64,000 bases of DNA from positions 1,488,001 to 1,552,000 of the forward strand of contig NC_048563.1 of assembly GCF_902806685.2 (NCBI RefSeq), in the 5' to 3' direction. A program made the translations under genes and the position numbers. Source of the stretch: Maniola hyperantus. Lineage: Eukaryota > Arthropoda > Insecta > Lepidoptera > Nymphalidae. The notes beneath the pieces are model-generated. The model was not told where the DNA came from. It made no database searches and saw only the letters and a list, made by a program, of their open reading frames with translations. This document shows positions 10,168 to 22,993 of this stretch, piece after piece (within the stretch, counting starts at the first letter, position 1; each line of letters opens with the position of its first letter).

Positions 10168-13100
10168 TTAGCCAGTGTGAGTCTTCATGTGCCTCACTAA
10201 ATGACTATTTTGTGTACATTTATAATTGCACAACTTACAAACAAAAGGTTTTTCGCCTGAGTGAGTCCTCATGTGCGTCACTAAACTACCACTTTCTGAA
10301 CATTTGTATTTACATAACTTACAAACAAATGGTTTTTCGCCTGAGTGAGTCTTCATGTGCTTCACTAAACTACCGTTCACTGTACATTTATAATTGCATA
10401 ACTTACAAACAAAAGGTTTTTCGCCAGTGTGAGTCCTCATGTGACTCACTAAACTACCGTTCACTGTACATTTATAATTGCATAACTTACAAACAAAAGG
10501 TTTTTCGCCAGTGTGAGTTCTCATGTGCTTCACTAAACTACCACTTTCTGAACATTTGTATTTACATAACTTACAAACAAAAGGTTTTTCGCCAGTGTGA
10601 GTCCTCATGTGACTCACTAAACTACCGTTCACTGTACATTTATAATTGCACAACTTACAAACAAAAGGTTTTTCGCCTGAGTGAGTCCTCATGTGCTTCA
10701 CTAAACTACTGTTTACTGTACATTTGTATTTACATAACTTACAAGCGAAAGGCTTTTCGCCAGTGTGAGTCCTCATGTGCTTCACTAAACTACCGTTCAC
10801 TGTACATTTATAATTGCATAACTTACAAACAAAAGGTTTTTCGCCTGAGTGAGTCCTCATGTGCTTCACTAATTTACCACTTTCTGAACATTTGTATTTA
10901 CATAACTTACAAACAAAAGGTTTTTCGCCAGTGTGAGTCCTCATGTGACTCACTAAATGACTATTTTGTGTACATTTATAATTGCACAACTTACAAACAA
11001 AAGGTTTTTCGCCTGAGTGAGTCCTCATGTGCTTCATTAAACTACCACTTTCTGAACATTTGTAATTACATAACTTACAAACAAAAGGTTTTTCACCAGT
11101 GTGAGTCCTCATGTGGTTCACTAAACTACCGCTCACTGTACATTTATAATTGCATAACTTACAAACAAATGGTTTTTCGCCTGAGTGAGTCCTCATGTGC
11201 TTCACTAAACTACCGCTCACTGTACATTTATAATTGCATAACTTACAAACAAAAGGTTTTTCGCCTGAGTGAGTCCTCATATGCTTCACTAAACTACTGT
11301 TTACTGTACATTTATATTTACATAACTTACAAGCGAAAGGTTTTTCGCCAGTGTGAGTCCTCATGTGCTTCACTAAACTACCACTTTCTGAACATTTGTA
11401 TTTACATAACTTACAAACAAATGGTTTTTCGCCTGAGTGAGTCCTCATGTGCTTCACTAAACTACTGTTTACTGTACATTTATATTTACATAACTTACAA
11501 GCGAAAGGTTTTTCGCCAGTGTGAGTTCTCATGTGCGTCACTAAATGACTATTTCGTAAACATGTGTATTTGCATAACTTACAAGCGAAAGGCTTATCGC
11601 CAGTGCGAGTCCTCCTGGGGCTCGATGACGTACTACTTTGACCGAATTTGCGCTCTCTCAACTTACATGAGAAAGTGTTTGCGTAAGTGTGCGCCCTAAT
11701 GTGGGTAACTAAGGAACTTTTCCGTTGAAATGTCTTTTGGCAAACGTCACAGATATACTGTATCTGGTCAGTATAGTTTCCTAACTGTGTATCGGATATA
11801 TCCTGGGAATTGTGTTTGTTTTGCCTCGTTATTCGAGAATTGATATTATCACTTATTTTTGCCAACAATTCGTTTGGTTTTAGTACGGAGTCCTGGGATT
11901 TACTTGAATATTCAAAAATGATTGTATTATTTTCGAAAGACAATATGTCCAACTCGTCGTCTGCATCAGTTGGATGCTCTTCGTTTCCGTGATCGGTCGC
12001 GAGTACCGAAGGAGCGACTGAAACACAACAACAGTCCCAACTTAACTCACACTTCCGTACTAATCTACGAATAACAATATCTAAGGAAATTAAGTCAAAC
12101 TCAAAAATACCACCACAACGCGGCAGAAAGAAAGGTACATCGACCTTAAGAAAGAGATAGCGGTTGTGTAGAGCATTATCTCTGTCATTGAGACAGACAA
12201 AACGTCACATATAAATAAATAAAATAAAATCATTTTATTTCAGGTCAGGGACCCTTATAAAAAACATGTTGATAGTTAAAAAAAACATACATACATACAT
12301 ACATACATATGTATGTGTGACAGAGACAACGCTCTACAAAGCCGAAACCTCATTCTTAAGGTCGATGAATATTATTTTCCACCATGTACTGTACACCCCT
12401 AAGGTACTTGAGGATGTCCTTTGGTAAGTGCTAGAGCCAACTGGATTTACTTTGATCCAGCATAAATCCAGCTGGATTACAAATGGCGCTGGATTGCAAT
12501 CCCAATATAGGAGCATAAACATGTGTAAAGTTAGTCTTACCCAAAGCTTGATCGTAGACTTCCGACGACTCCGGCTTGCAAATAATGTGCCTGAAAGGAT
12601 ATAATGTAATGTTATATTTATATCACACGTGCGTAAAGCAGCAAATTAAAGAATATGAAATAAAAGTTAACTAAATAACATGAAGTGAGTTACGACAGAC
12701 ACTACGACAATATACACAGTAGGTTTACATAATTTTAACCTCTATTTTATTTGCTCTTTCTTTTGACTCGACTCCTAGAAGAGCTACACAAAAAGAGTTG
12801 TGTAATACTACCTGATAAATACATTGTAATTACTACCTGGTTTAATACTGTATTCTAAATAATAATATGTAATTGTAATTTGTGAATTTTAAAAAAGTTA
12901 TAATAATAATTAATTATTTACTCAAATTTAACGCACAATTTAAATTCCAGATAGTTCTGACTCAAACGAATTCCGATCCATATTATAAATGTGAAAGTGT
13001 TTGTTTGTTGGTTTATTGATTTGTCCTTTAATCACGTCTCAATGGAGCAACGGATAGACGAGATTTTTTGCCTGGCTATAGTTAAAGACCTGGAGAGTGA

Positions 13101-15128
13101 CTTAACTTCTTTCGATTTCGGAAAATCAGAGTTAGAAACCTAAATCCACGCGGACCAAGTTGCGGGCATCAGCTAGTAGTTGTTAACAAATAAGTCTACC
13201 TTTACACCACAATCTCTTCAGTGAACACTTCTACCATAAGAGATATTATCATGTTCACGAAACATGGATAAAGTGTCTTAACGATGGGATACTTGTAGTA
13301 GTATGGAAGATAAAGTCAGTTAACTACAAATAATACACTTTGCATGAGCTTGTCACATATGGTACGTACGCGGCGGGAGCCTGTGTTTCGGTCGCTCGTT
13401 CGGCCGCGGCTGGCTCGTCTTCATCATCTTCACGGTCTTCAACTTCCCGTTTCACTGCAACTGCTTCATCAGTTGCGGCAGTCGCGTCTAGTTCTGTCCG
13501 TCCGTCCGCGTCGGAGTGTGCTATGTACACATCACAGTAGTCAGGCTCTGACACTGCCGAGACAATATCAGACTGCAATTGGTATTTCACACGGCTTATC
13601 AGTTTGACATGTCGTATTGTTATCTGAAACAAGTTCATGCCTTTAGACAAATTTAAGTAGTATATAAGTAACATTCGCAACGAGCGTGTCCATTGCGGCG
13701 CCACTATAAGCATGTGACTGACTGACTAGAGGAATGCTCACATTGTAAGGTGTTACACTAGACTCAAACGACACAGGTGGCACACTTATGCCTGTCCCAG
13801 ACCCTTGTGATAAACAGCAAACAGCAAGCGTGTGGACGGGTGTTTGTGTATGCTTGCCAATGCTTTGGTTCTGATTGGCAGGCAAGCCATTTGTGGTGTT
13901 TGCCGATGCTTTACATTCTGTTACATATAACAACAAAGTGCATCAAACATTCCTCACCACTTCATGTCTGTCGAGCAGCTCCATCATCAGGGAGCGCGCT
14001 CTCAAGCTCTTGTCTCTGAATGTGCTAAAGTTCACCAGTCTCTGGGCACATTGCACACAAAGCGTCGGTTTGAGCTTCCCTTCACCACACAACTGCAACA
14101 AACACAACTAATTCATATACAGTTCCACATAAGAGCGGCCGTGCACTGGTCTACTGCTCGAGCAGTTGACACCGCTCTTAGACTGCACACTGACTTATGA
14201 ATGATATACAACTTACAGGATGTCCCACTAAATGTTCATATGCTTCTTCCAACTTGTATTTACTCATCAGAACCAGCTTGCTGCGAGTGTCCAGGCATAT
14301 CATGCAGACCTGTGCAAAGTGTTATCTTATAAGTATAATAATTCAACCTTCCATAGTGAACTTGAAGTGTGAACCGTATGTACTAAGGTTAGTTTTAATA
14401 GGTACCAATATCAGTATGCCTTGAAGCTTGAAATGAAAGCTACGAGCATTATGTAGGACTTACCAGCACTGGTGAAGGGACAGCACCAGCTCGAATCCGC
14501 CTTGAGCCACTTTCTATTTCATACATATCATCATTTAGAAAATGCTGCGAGCAGACCACAGCACGCTCAGGCAGGGGAGTGTGTTGTTTGCCGAGGGCTC
14601 TGAGCCAAGCAGCATGGAGATGCACTTCTCTGGGGAACCTGGAAATTACACCCTGGACTTTAGCATGGAGCAACTGTGACGCGTGACTCATAATAATTAA
14701 ACAAAAGGTAAATAGCTCTGCCCGGAGTACAGCTCTAGAGTTGGATACAGACTCGCTCGGTTTGTGGACGTGCAGTTGGGAGCTGTGCTCCGATCAGCCT
14801 GGGTTGGCGGGAGGCAGGGCAATAAGGTGGCTCGGGTCAGTGACCTCCCTACCGACAAAGCACGGCCGCAAGCGTCTAGGTTATAGTATCATTATCATCA
14901 TCAACCGATAGACGTCCACTGCTCGACAGAGTCTGTAGGGACTTCCACACGCCACGGTCTTGCGCCGCCGCCATCCAGCGGCTCCCTGCGACTCGTCTGA
15001 TGTCGTCTACCGAACTATTATAGGTTATAGTATACAAAGTTTAAATGAAACACTCACTCGTGAAATTTAATCTCTGATTCGGTTACGACCTCCGCAGTCG
15101 TTTTGCAGAACGGCACACAGCAACGCAT
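10168..15128 (-). CDS. Gene C: THAP-ZAD-C2H2 zinc-finger protein, 875 aa
   Basis: Exons: 15128-15058, 14638-14464, 14309-14217, 14092-13958, 13623-13370, 12590-12541, 12017-10168 (876 codons with the stop, frame kept throughout). Same domain order as gene B, but 17 fingers follow the degenerate one, so it ties with H for the longest array. Exon 1 differs from the other copies at two residues (EVVTES and IKFHE). Finger helices include SRNSHLVT-like (here CLRNSHLVT), TVNSSLVK, SESGSLVK, TVSGSLVK/N, TQNSHLVS and a final TQNSHLVR that no other copy has. Six of the seven exons have the same length as in B; only exon 7 differs, by exactly seven 84-bp fingers. No break seen. Probable nuclear DNA-binding protein. 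Confidence 0.88.
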
Positions 15129-17362
15129 TGCTAAGATTTATAAAATTAAAATTTTCAGGCCTCCTAATTTTATAGTACAGTTCACGGTACCAAAGAGTAT
15201 ATAATCACTACGTTTTACACGGTACAGTTTATCTTTTATTTTAGCCACAGATCACTATAATCTGTAAACCAAAGAGAATATTAAACTATTGTCAGAAACC
15301 AAAGAGAATATAACATAGAGATAGTAGAAAACCTCAGAGACTACACAGATCACTATATACTAGGAGACTCAGAGTACATGAGCAAAGCAAAACCCAGAAA
15401 ACGGCTGCTGTCAAATATAAAGTGACGACGGGTAACATTAGAAATGTGTTAAACATTGTTATTTGTAAATCTAATCTCTACGACTACGATTAATGCACGC
15501 TAAAATTCCGTTTAGCATAATTTGTATTGAAAATTGGACTTGATACTAATGCAACAGAATTTAATTTTGCAGGGAAATAAACCTCAAGTGCATTGTCATA
15601 TTGTTCGATATGGCACCAGGATCAGTATGGCACTACTCCTTTAACACTATAGTTTGAATCATTGACTTTTGGTTTGAACCTGCCTACATCCATACACCTT
15701 CCAGGTTAGCCCGCTATCATCTTAGACTGCATCCTTACTTACCATCAGGTGAGATTGCAGTCAAGGGCCAACTTGTATCTGAACAAAAAAAATGAGTCAG
15801 TGAAACAGCAATGTCAAACCAACCAATTTCATATGAGTTTGGTGGCTAGGTACCTTTCTTTCAGTGTCGAGCAGTGACTTGACAAATCATCCCGCTGGTC
15901 AGTATGCACCTTTAGAATGTATCTTTAGCAAATAAAAGACGGGTTTTATCAATAAAAGGCGGAATACAATAGAAACTTATCATAATTTATTGGTAAGTAG
16001 GTACATAATACAACAAATTCATTCATCACACTAATATTATAAAGCCGAAAGTTTGTGTTTATGTTAGTTACTCTATCACGCAAAAACTACTGGACGGATT
16101 TGGGTGAAATTTTGAAATATAGACCTGACTTAACACATAGGCTACTTTTTATGTGTTTTAAAATGAAACAATTCCCACTGTTTGGTTTTCTTAATGACTA
16201 CCTATATACCTATAAACCTATAATGACGAAGTCGCAAATATCATCTAGTTATACTACTTAAACTACTATACTTTAACTTAAATACCTAGTATACTTAAAC
16301 TTGTAAACTGATTTACTCTATTTTTATTTTTTTGTAATTTTACTGATATAAGACATTCAAAAAGTGTACTATGCATGTAGGACTTACTTTGAATAAAATA
16401 TTTGAATTGAATTGAATTTTAATTTGAGTTGCATATTTTGAATTGAACAACGAAGTAATCCTTCAACAGTTCCATTTTTCCTTTTTAGGTACGGAACACT
16501 TAAAACTAAAGATTTAATAAGGTACAAAGGTACTCATTAATTTAGTAGGTTAACAATTATTGTCGAGACTTGAGTAAGCTAGGTTAACATTGTGGCTAAT
16601 CCCATTGTACACAATCTCTAAACTAAACTAAAATGGCTCGTCTAAATCTATTGCTATCCCTTTCATAATGTTGCTTGCGGAAAGGGATAGCACTAGATTT
16701 AGACCTGTTAATTTAGTTTAGTTTAGAGATTGTGTACAAGAGAATCGGCCCCATTGTAGCTAATTCCATTGTACACAATCTTTAAACTAAACTAAAATGG
16801 CTCGTCTAAATCTATTGTTATCCCTTTCATAATGTTGCTTGCGAAAAAGGATGGCACTAAATTTAGACCTGTTAATTTAGTTTAGTTTAGAGATTGTGTA
16901 CAAGAGAATCGCAATAACATTAGTTAGTTAGTAGCCTTGGTTCCCTTCAGTCCACTCTACAAGCTGCCGCTTACGTAACTCGCTACGACTCATATGCGAT
17001 ATTTATTTGTTCACACAAACTCACACTGCGGCTTCGGCTTCATGTACAGTCAAAGGACAAAACTCGTTAAGCACCTTGATCAGATTCACTTGCACTGCAC
17101 GGCACGGTTGTGCGCACATCTGAGTTTTTGTGTGGCGTGTTTATAGAAAAAGGGTCATAAGTGCGGTTTTTGATGCAATAGATTTGCGGTATTGCTACTT
17201 GAATTCTAAAGCCGACTGTACAGGAAGCCTCAGAGTGAACTAGCAGTTTAGCGACAGGTGTCTTTGCATAACTAACAAGCGACAGCTTGGTACTTAGCCC
17301 GTGTGAGTCTTCATGTGCCTCACTAAACTACTATTTTGTGTAAATTTATAATTGCACAACCT
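15129..17362. other. Intergenic DNA between genes C and D
   Basis: No gene is supported. It holds the 5' flank of C with a shortened middle, a dispersed-repeat piece at about 15585-15790 (related to 63463-63690 in reverse), the CTAGT-ended element (about 16026-16250), two family-1 MITEs in tandem (16590-16752 and 16754-16911) and the 3' flank of D with AATAAA at 17002-17007. Confidence 0.7.
16590..16911. mobile_element. Two adjacent foldback MITEs, family 1 (spacer C-D)
   Basis: Two copies of the TTGTACACAATCTCTAAACT foldback element sit side by side (16590-16752 and 16754-16911), separated by about one base. The same pair recurs at 30850-31012 and 31014-31171 in spacer E-F, so the pair was copied with the unit. 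Confidence 0.75.
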
Positions 17363-18891
17363 TCAAACAAAAGGTTTTTCGCCAGTGTGAGTTCTCATGT
17401 GCTTCACTAAACTACCGTTCACTGTACATTTATAATTGCACAACTTACAAACAAAAGGTTTTTCGCCTGAGTGAGTCCTCATGTGCTTCACTAAACTACT
17501 GTTTACTGTACATTTGTATTTACATAACTTACAAGCGAAAGGCTTTTCGCCAGTGTGAGTCCTCATGTGCTTCACTAAACTATCGTTCACTGTACATTTA
17601 TAATTGCATAACTTACAAACAAAAGGTTTTTCGCCAGTGTGAGTCCTCATGTGACTCACTAAATGACTATTAACTGTACATTTATAATTGCACAACTTAC
17701 AAACAAAAGGTTTTTCGCCAGTGTGAGTCCTCATGTGCTTCACTAAACTACCGTTCACTGTACATTTATAATTGCACAACTTACAAACAAAAGGTTTTTC
17801 GCCTGAGTGAGTCCTCATGTGCTTCACTAAACTACTGTTTACTGTACATTTGTATTTACATAACTTACAAGCGAAAGGCTTTTCGCCAGTGTGAGTCCTC
17901 ATGTGCTTCACTAAACTATCGTTCACTGAACATTTATAATTGCATAACTTACAAACAAAAGGTTTTTCGCCAGTGTGAGTCCTCATGTGCTTCACTAAAC
18001 TACTGTTTACTGTACATTTGTATTTACATAACTTACAAGCGAAAGGTTTGTCGCAAGTGTGAGTTTTCATGTGACTCACTAAACTACCACTTTCTGAACA
18101 TTTGTATTTACATAACTTACAAACAAATGGTTTTTCGCCTGAGTGAGTCCTCATGTGCCTCACTAAACTACTGTTTACTGTACATTTGTATTTACATAAC
18201 TTACAAGCGAAAGGCTTAACGCCCGTGTGAGTCCTCATGTGCGTCACTAAATGACTATTTCGTGAACATTTGTATTTACATAACTTACAAACAAATGGTT
18301 TTTCGCCTGAGTGAGTCCTCATGTGCCTCACTAAACTACTGTTTACTGTACATTTGTATTTACATAACTTACAAGCGAAAGGCTTATCGCCAGTGTGAGT
18401 TCTCATGTGCCTCACTAAATCACTATTTCGTGAAAATTTATATTTACATAACTTACAAGCGAAAGGTTTATCGCCAGTGCGAGTCCTCCTGGGGCTCGAT
18501 GACGTACTACTTTGACCGAATTTGCGCTCTCTCAACTTACATGAGAAAGTGTTTGCGTAAGTGTGCGCCCTAATGTGGGTAACTAAGGAACTTTTCCGTT
18601 GAAATATCTTTTGGCAAACGTCACAGATATACTGTATCTGGTCAGTATAGTTTCCTAACTGTGTATCGGATATATCCTGGGAATTGTGTTTGTTTTGCCT
18701 CGTTATTCGAGAATTGATATTATCACTTATTTTTGCCAACGATTCCTTCAGTTTTAGTACTGAGTCCTGGGATTTCCTTGAATATTCAAAAATGTTTGTA
18801 TTATTTTCGAAAGACAATATGTCCAACTCGTCGTCTGCATCAGTTGGATGCTCTTCGTTTCCGTGATCGGTCGCGAGTACCGAAGGAGCGA
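17363..18891 (-). CDS. Gene D, exon 7: zinc-finger exon with early stop
   Basis: This terminal exon encodes the linker, the first finger, the degenerate finger and 13 tandem C2H2 fingers. It then stops at the first cysteine of what would be a 14th: the codon that is TGT in B, C, G and H is TGA here, with a second change next to it (CTTACA became CCTTCA on the plus strand). The rest of the lost finger is still readable downstream to the old stop near 17298. One linker reads HTCDKPF instead of HTGEKPF, shared with E. Finger order at the 3' end (NDSLVK, NSSLVK, NGSLVK, NSHLVS, NDSLVK, NSSLVK, NGSLVK) matches that of F. Confidence 0.85.
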
Positions 18892-21821
18892 CTGAAACAC
18901 AACAACAGTCCCAACTTAACTCACACTTCCGTACTAATCTACGAATAACAATATCTAAGGAAATTAAATCAAACTCAAAAATGGTACTACCACAACGGGG
19001 TAGAAAAAAAGGTACATCGACCTTAAGAAAGAGATAGCGGTTTTGTAGAGCATTGTCCTGTCGTTGAGACCGACAAAACGTTACATATGTATTAGTGACA
19101 GAGACAACGCTCTACAAAGCCGAAACCTCATTCTTTACGTCGATGCATATTATTTTTCGCTGTGTACTGTACACCTTGAAGACGTTTTTTTAAAAATAGA
19201 TAAATGCTGGAGCCAGCTGGGTTCACTTTGATCCAGCATAAATCCAGCTGGATTACATATGGCGCTGGATTGCAATCCCAATATAGGAGCATAAACATGT
19301 GTAAAGTTAGTCTTACCCAAAGCTTGATCGTAGACTTCCGACGACTCCGGCTTGCAAATAATGTGCCTGAAAGGATATAATGTAATGTTATATTTATATC
19401 ACACGTGCGTAAAGCAGCAAATTAAAGAATATGAAATCAAAGTTAACTAAATAACATGAAGTGAGTTACGACAGACACTACGACAATGCCGGGTAGGATT
19501 ACATAATTTTAACCTCTATTTTATTTGCTCTTTCTTTTGACTCGACTCCTAGAAGAGCTACACAAAAAGAGTTGTGTAATACTACCTGATAAATACATTG
19601 TAATTACTACCTGGTTTAATACTGTATTCTAAATAATAATATGTAATTGTAATTTGTGAATTTCAAAAAAGTTATAATAAATAATTAATTATTTACTCAA
19701 ATTTAACGCACAATTTAAATTCCAGATAGGTCTGACTGAAAAGAATCCTGATCCATATTATAAATGTGAAAGTGTTTGTTTGTTGGTTTGTCGTGACTTT
19801 TTGCATGGCTATTAAAGACCTGGAGAGTTACTTAAGCTTCTTTCGATTTCGGAAAATCAAAGAGTTAGAAACCTAAATCCACGCGGACCAAGTTTCGGGC
19901 ATCAGCTAGTAGTTGTTAACAAATAAGTCGGCCTTTACACCACAATCTCTTTGGTGAACACTTCTACCATAGGAGATATTATCATGTTCACGAAACATGG
20001 ATAAAGTGTCTTAACGATAAGATACTTGTAGTAGTATGGAAGATAAAGTCAGTTAACTACAAATAATACACTTTGCATGAGCTTGTCACATATGGTACGT
20101 ACGCGGCGGGAGCCTGTGTTTCGGTCGCTTGTTCGGCCGCGGCTGGCTCGTCTTCATCATCTTCACGGTCTTCAACTTCCCTTTTCACTGCAACAGCTTC
20201 ATCAGTTGCGGCAGTCGCGTCTAGTTCTGCCCGTCCGTCCGCGTCGGAGTGTGCTATGTACACATCACAGTAGTCAGGCTCTGATACTGATGAGACAATG
20301 TCGGACTGCAGTTGGTATTTCACACGGCTTATCAGTTTGACATGTCGTATTGTTATCTGAAACAAGTTCATGCCTTTAGACAAATTTAAGTAGTATATAA
20401 GTAACATTCGCAACGAGCGTGTCCATTGCGGCGCCACTATAAGCATGTGACTGACTGACTAGAGCAATGCTCACATTGTAAGCTGTTACACTACACTCAA
20501 ACGACACAGGTGGCACACTTATGCCTGTCCCAGACGCTTGTGATAAACAGCAAACAGCAAGCGTGTGGATGGGTGTTTGTGTATGCTTGCCAATGCTTTG
20601 GTTCTGATTGGCAGGCAAGCCATCTGTGGTGTTTGCCGATGCTTTACATTCTGTTACATATAACAACAAAGTGCATCAAACATTCCTCACCACTTCATGT
20701 CTGTCAAGCAGCTCCATCATCAGGGAGCGTGCTCTCAAGCTCTTGTCTCTGAATGTGCTAAAGTTCACCAGTCTCTGGGCACATTGCACACAAAGCGTCG
20801 GTTTGAGCTTTCCTTGACCACACAACTGCAACAAACACAACTAATTCATATACAGTTCCACATAAGAGCGGCCGTGCACTGGTCTACTGCTCGAGCAGTT
20901 GACACCGCTCTTAGACTGCACACTGACTTAAGAATGATATACAACTTACAGAATGTCCCACTAAATGTTCATATGCTTCTTCCAACTTGTATTTACTCAT
21001 CAGAACCAGCTTGCTGCGAGTGTCCAGGCATATCATGCAGACCTGTGCAAAGTGTTATAAGTATAATCATTCCAACCTTCCATTGTGAACTTGAAGTGCG
21101 AACCGTATGTACTAAGGTTAGTTTTAATAGGTACCAATATCACTATGCCTTGAAGCTTGAAATGAAAGCTACGAGCATTATGTAGGACTTACCAGCACTG
21201 GTGAAGGGACAGCACCAGCTCGAATCTGCCTTGAGCCACTTTCTATTTCATACATATCATCATTTAGAAAATGCTGCGAGCAGACCACAGCACGCTCAGG
21301 CAGGGGAGTGTGTTGTTTGCCGAGGGCTCTGAGCCAAGCAGCATGGAGATGCACTTCTCTGGGGAACCTGGAAATTGCACCCTGGACTTTTTAACAAAAG
21401 GTAAATAGCTCTGCCCGGAGTACAGCTCTAGAGTTGGATACAGACTCGCTCGGTTTGTGGACGTGCAGTTGGGAGCTGTGCTCCGATCAGCCTGGGTTGG
21501 CGGGAGGCAGGGCAATAAGGTGGCTCGGGTCAGTGACCTCCCTACCGACAAAGCACGGCCGCAAGCGTCTAGGTTATAGTATCATTATCATCATCAACCG
21601 ATAGACGTCCACTGCTCGACAGAGTCTGTAGGGACTTCCACACGCCACGGTCTTGCGCCGCCGCCATCCAGCGGCTCCCTGCGACTCGTCTGATGTCGTC
21701 TACCGAACTATTATAGGTTATAATATACAAAGTTTAAATGAAACACTCACTCGTGAAATGTAATCTCTGATTCGGAGACGACCTCCGCAGTCGTTTTGCA
21801 GAACGGCACACAGCACCGCAT
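17363..21821 (-). CDS. Gene D: THAP-ZAD-C2H2 zinc-finger protein, 768 aa
   Basis: Exons: 21821-21751, 21367-21193, 21042-20950, 20825-20691, 20356-20103, 19366-19317, 18891-17363 (769 codons with the stop). Domain order as in gene B: THAP, ZAD, acidic linker, first and degenerate fingers, then 13 fingers. Exon 5 has the variant SSVSEPDYC, RAEL and AEQ, shared with F, G and H. The last finger is removed by the TGA described for exon 7; the product is otherwise complete, so I call it a gene and not a pseudogene. Intron 1 carries the 36-base deletion near its acceptor. The spacer on the 5' side has extra insertions (22410-22631 and 22814-22993). Confidence 0.82.
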
Positions 21822-22409
21822 TGCTAAGATTTATAAAATTAGAATTTTCAGGCTTCCAGTTTAATTTCATAGTACAACAAAGATTATTTTTTATTTTAGC
21901 CACAGATCACTATAATCTGAAAACTATTTTAGGAAACCAAAGAGAATATAACATAGAGATAGTAGAAAACCTCAGAGACTCCACAGATCTTTATATACTA
22001 GGAGACTCAGAGTACATGAGCAAAGCAAAACCCAGAAAACGGCTGCTGTCAAATATAAAGTGACGACGGGTAACATTAGAAATGTGTTAAACATTGTTAT
22101 TTGTAAATCTAATCTCTACGACTACGATTAATGCACAAAATAATGGCTAATTAGGTTTAATTATAATAGTATTTTGTTGGCTACCTTCGGGAGCGGAACC
22201 CCGATAACGTATCACACTATATTAATTTACAAGAGGACATACGATCAAATTTTTTTGCCGCTACTTTACTGAATTATTATTGTAATCCTTCTATTTATAA
22301 TTAAGTTTTTAATACTTTATGGCTTAGTCCCTCTACTAAATACTGTAGTACATCAGCTTCCCTTTGAAACCACAAGTTATGGTGCAGAGAAATTATTATC
22401 ATCAAACTT

Positions 22410-22631
22410 TTTGATGTTAACAACAAACAACAAGTTTTAGCTACTTTTTGTATTATTTTACTTATATGATTAATAATTGTTTGCATGTAAAATTATTGTG
22501 TGAGTGTGCATGTAGTGTTTGCTTTCAAATGATTTTACAAACAACGTCATGTAATTTAACTTTATATAATTTAAGATCATTTTTGTAAAAATCGCTAGCG
22601 AACCTTTTCAATAAAAATAAAATAAAATAAA
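22410..22631 (+). mobile_element. A-rich-tailed retroposon, present only in this unit
   Basis: Other units read TCATCAAACTTCACCTG without a break. Here about 222 bp ending in AATAAAAATAAAATAAAATA is inserted, with AAACTT repeated on both sides as a probable target-site duplication. Short, non-coding; a SINE or LINE 3' end. Family not recognised. Confidence 0.7.
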
Positions 22632-22813
22632 CTTCACCTGCCAAGATTTACGGGCACCATCGCTAAGTACATTTATTACTTCTAATCGCTAAAATTCCGT
22701 TTAGCATAATTTGTATTGAAAATTGGACTTTATACTAATGCAACAGAATTTAATTTTGCAGGGAAATAAACCTCAAGTGCATTGTCATATTGTTCGATAT
22801 GGCACCAGGATCA

Positions 22814-22993
22814 GTAGGGCGATTGTCTAAAACCTGCATCAATCGTTATTACAATCTCAATTGTTCTGATTGGCTGAATTTGTGCGATTCTTGTTGCAAC
22901 AATGCATTGTGGCCAATAGTGAGCGAGCATTAACCAATCAGAGATGATTGCGATCGTGACATTGTAGCTGTCAAACAACCGCGGTAGGGCCAC
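22814..22993. mobile_element. MITE (GGGCGATTG type), copy 1
   Basis: It starts GGGCGATTGTCTAAAACCTG and ends ...CCGCGGTAGGGC, with internal complementary parts around TTCTGATTGGCTGAATTTG and ACCAATCAGAGATGATTG. It interrupts the ATCAGTATGGCAC sequence that is unbroken in other units. A second copy in reverse orientation is at 56661-56839. Confidence 0.7.

Noticed and set aside
10161..11699. Long plus-strand open frame (512 codons) with a repeated ICIYITYKQ motif, and shorter ones opposite the other finger exons
   Set aside because: It is the antisense of the 84-bp finger repeats. Because the period is a multiple of three, a frame open in one unit stays open in all. No domain, start context or splice structure supports it.
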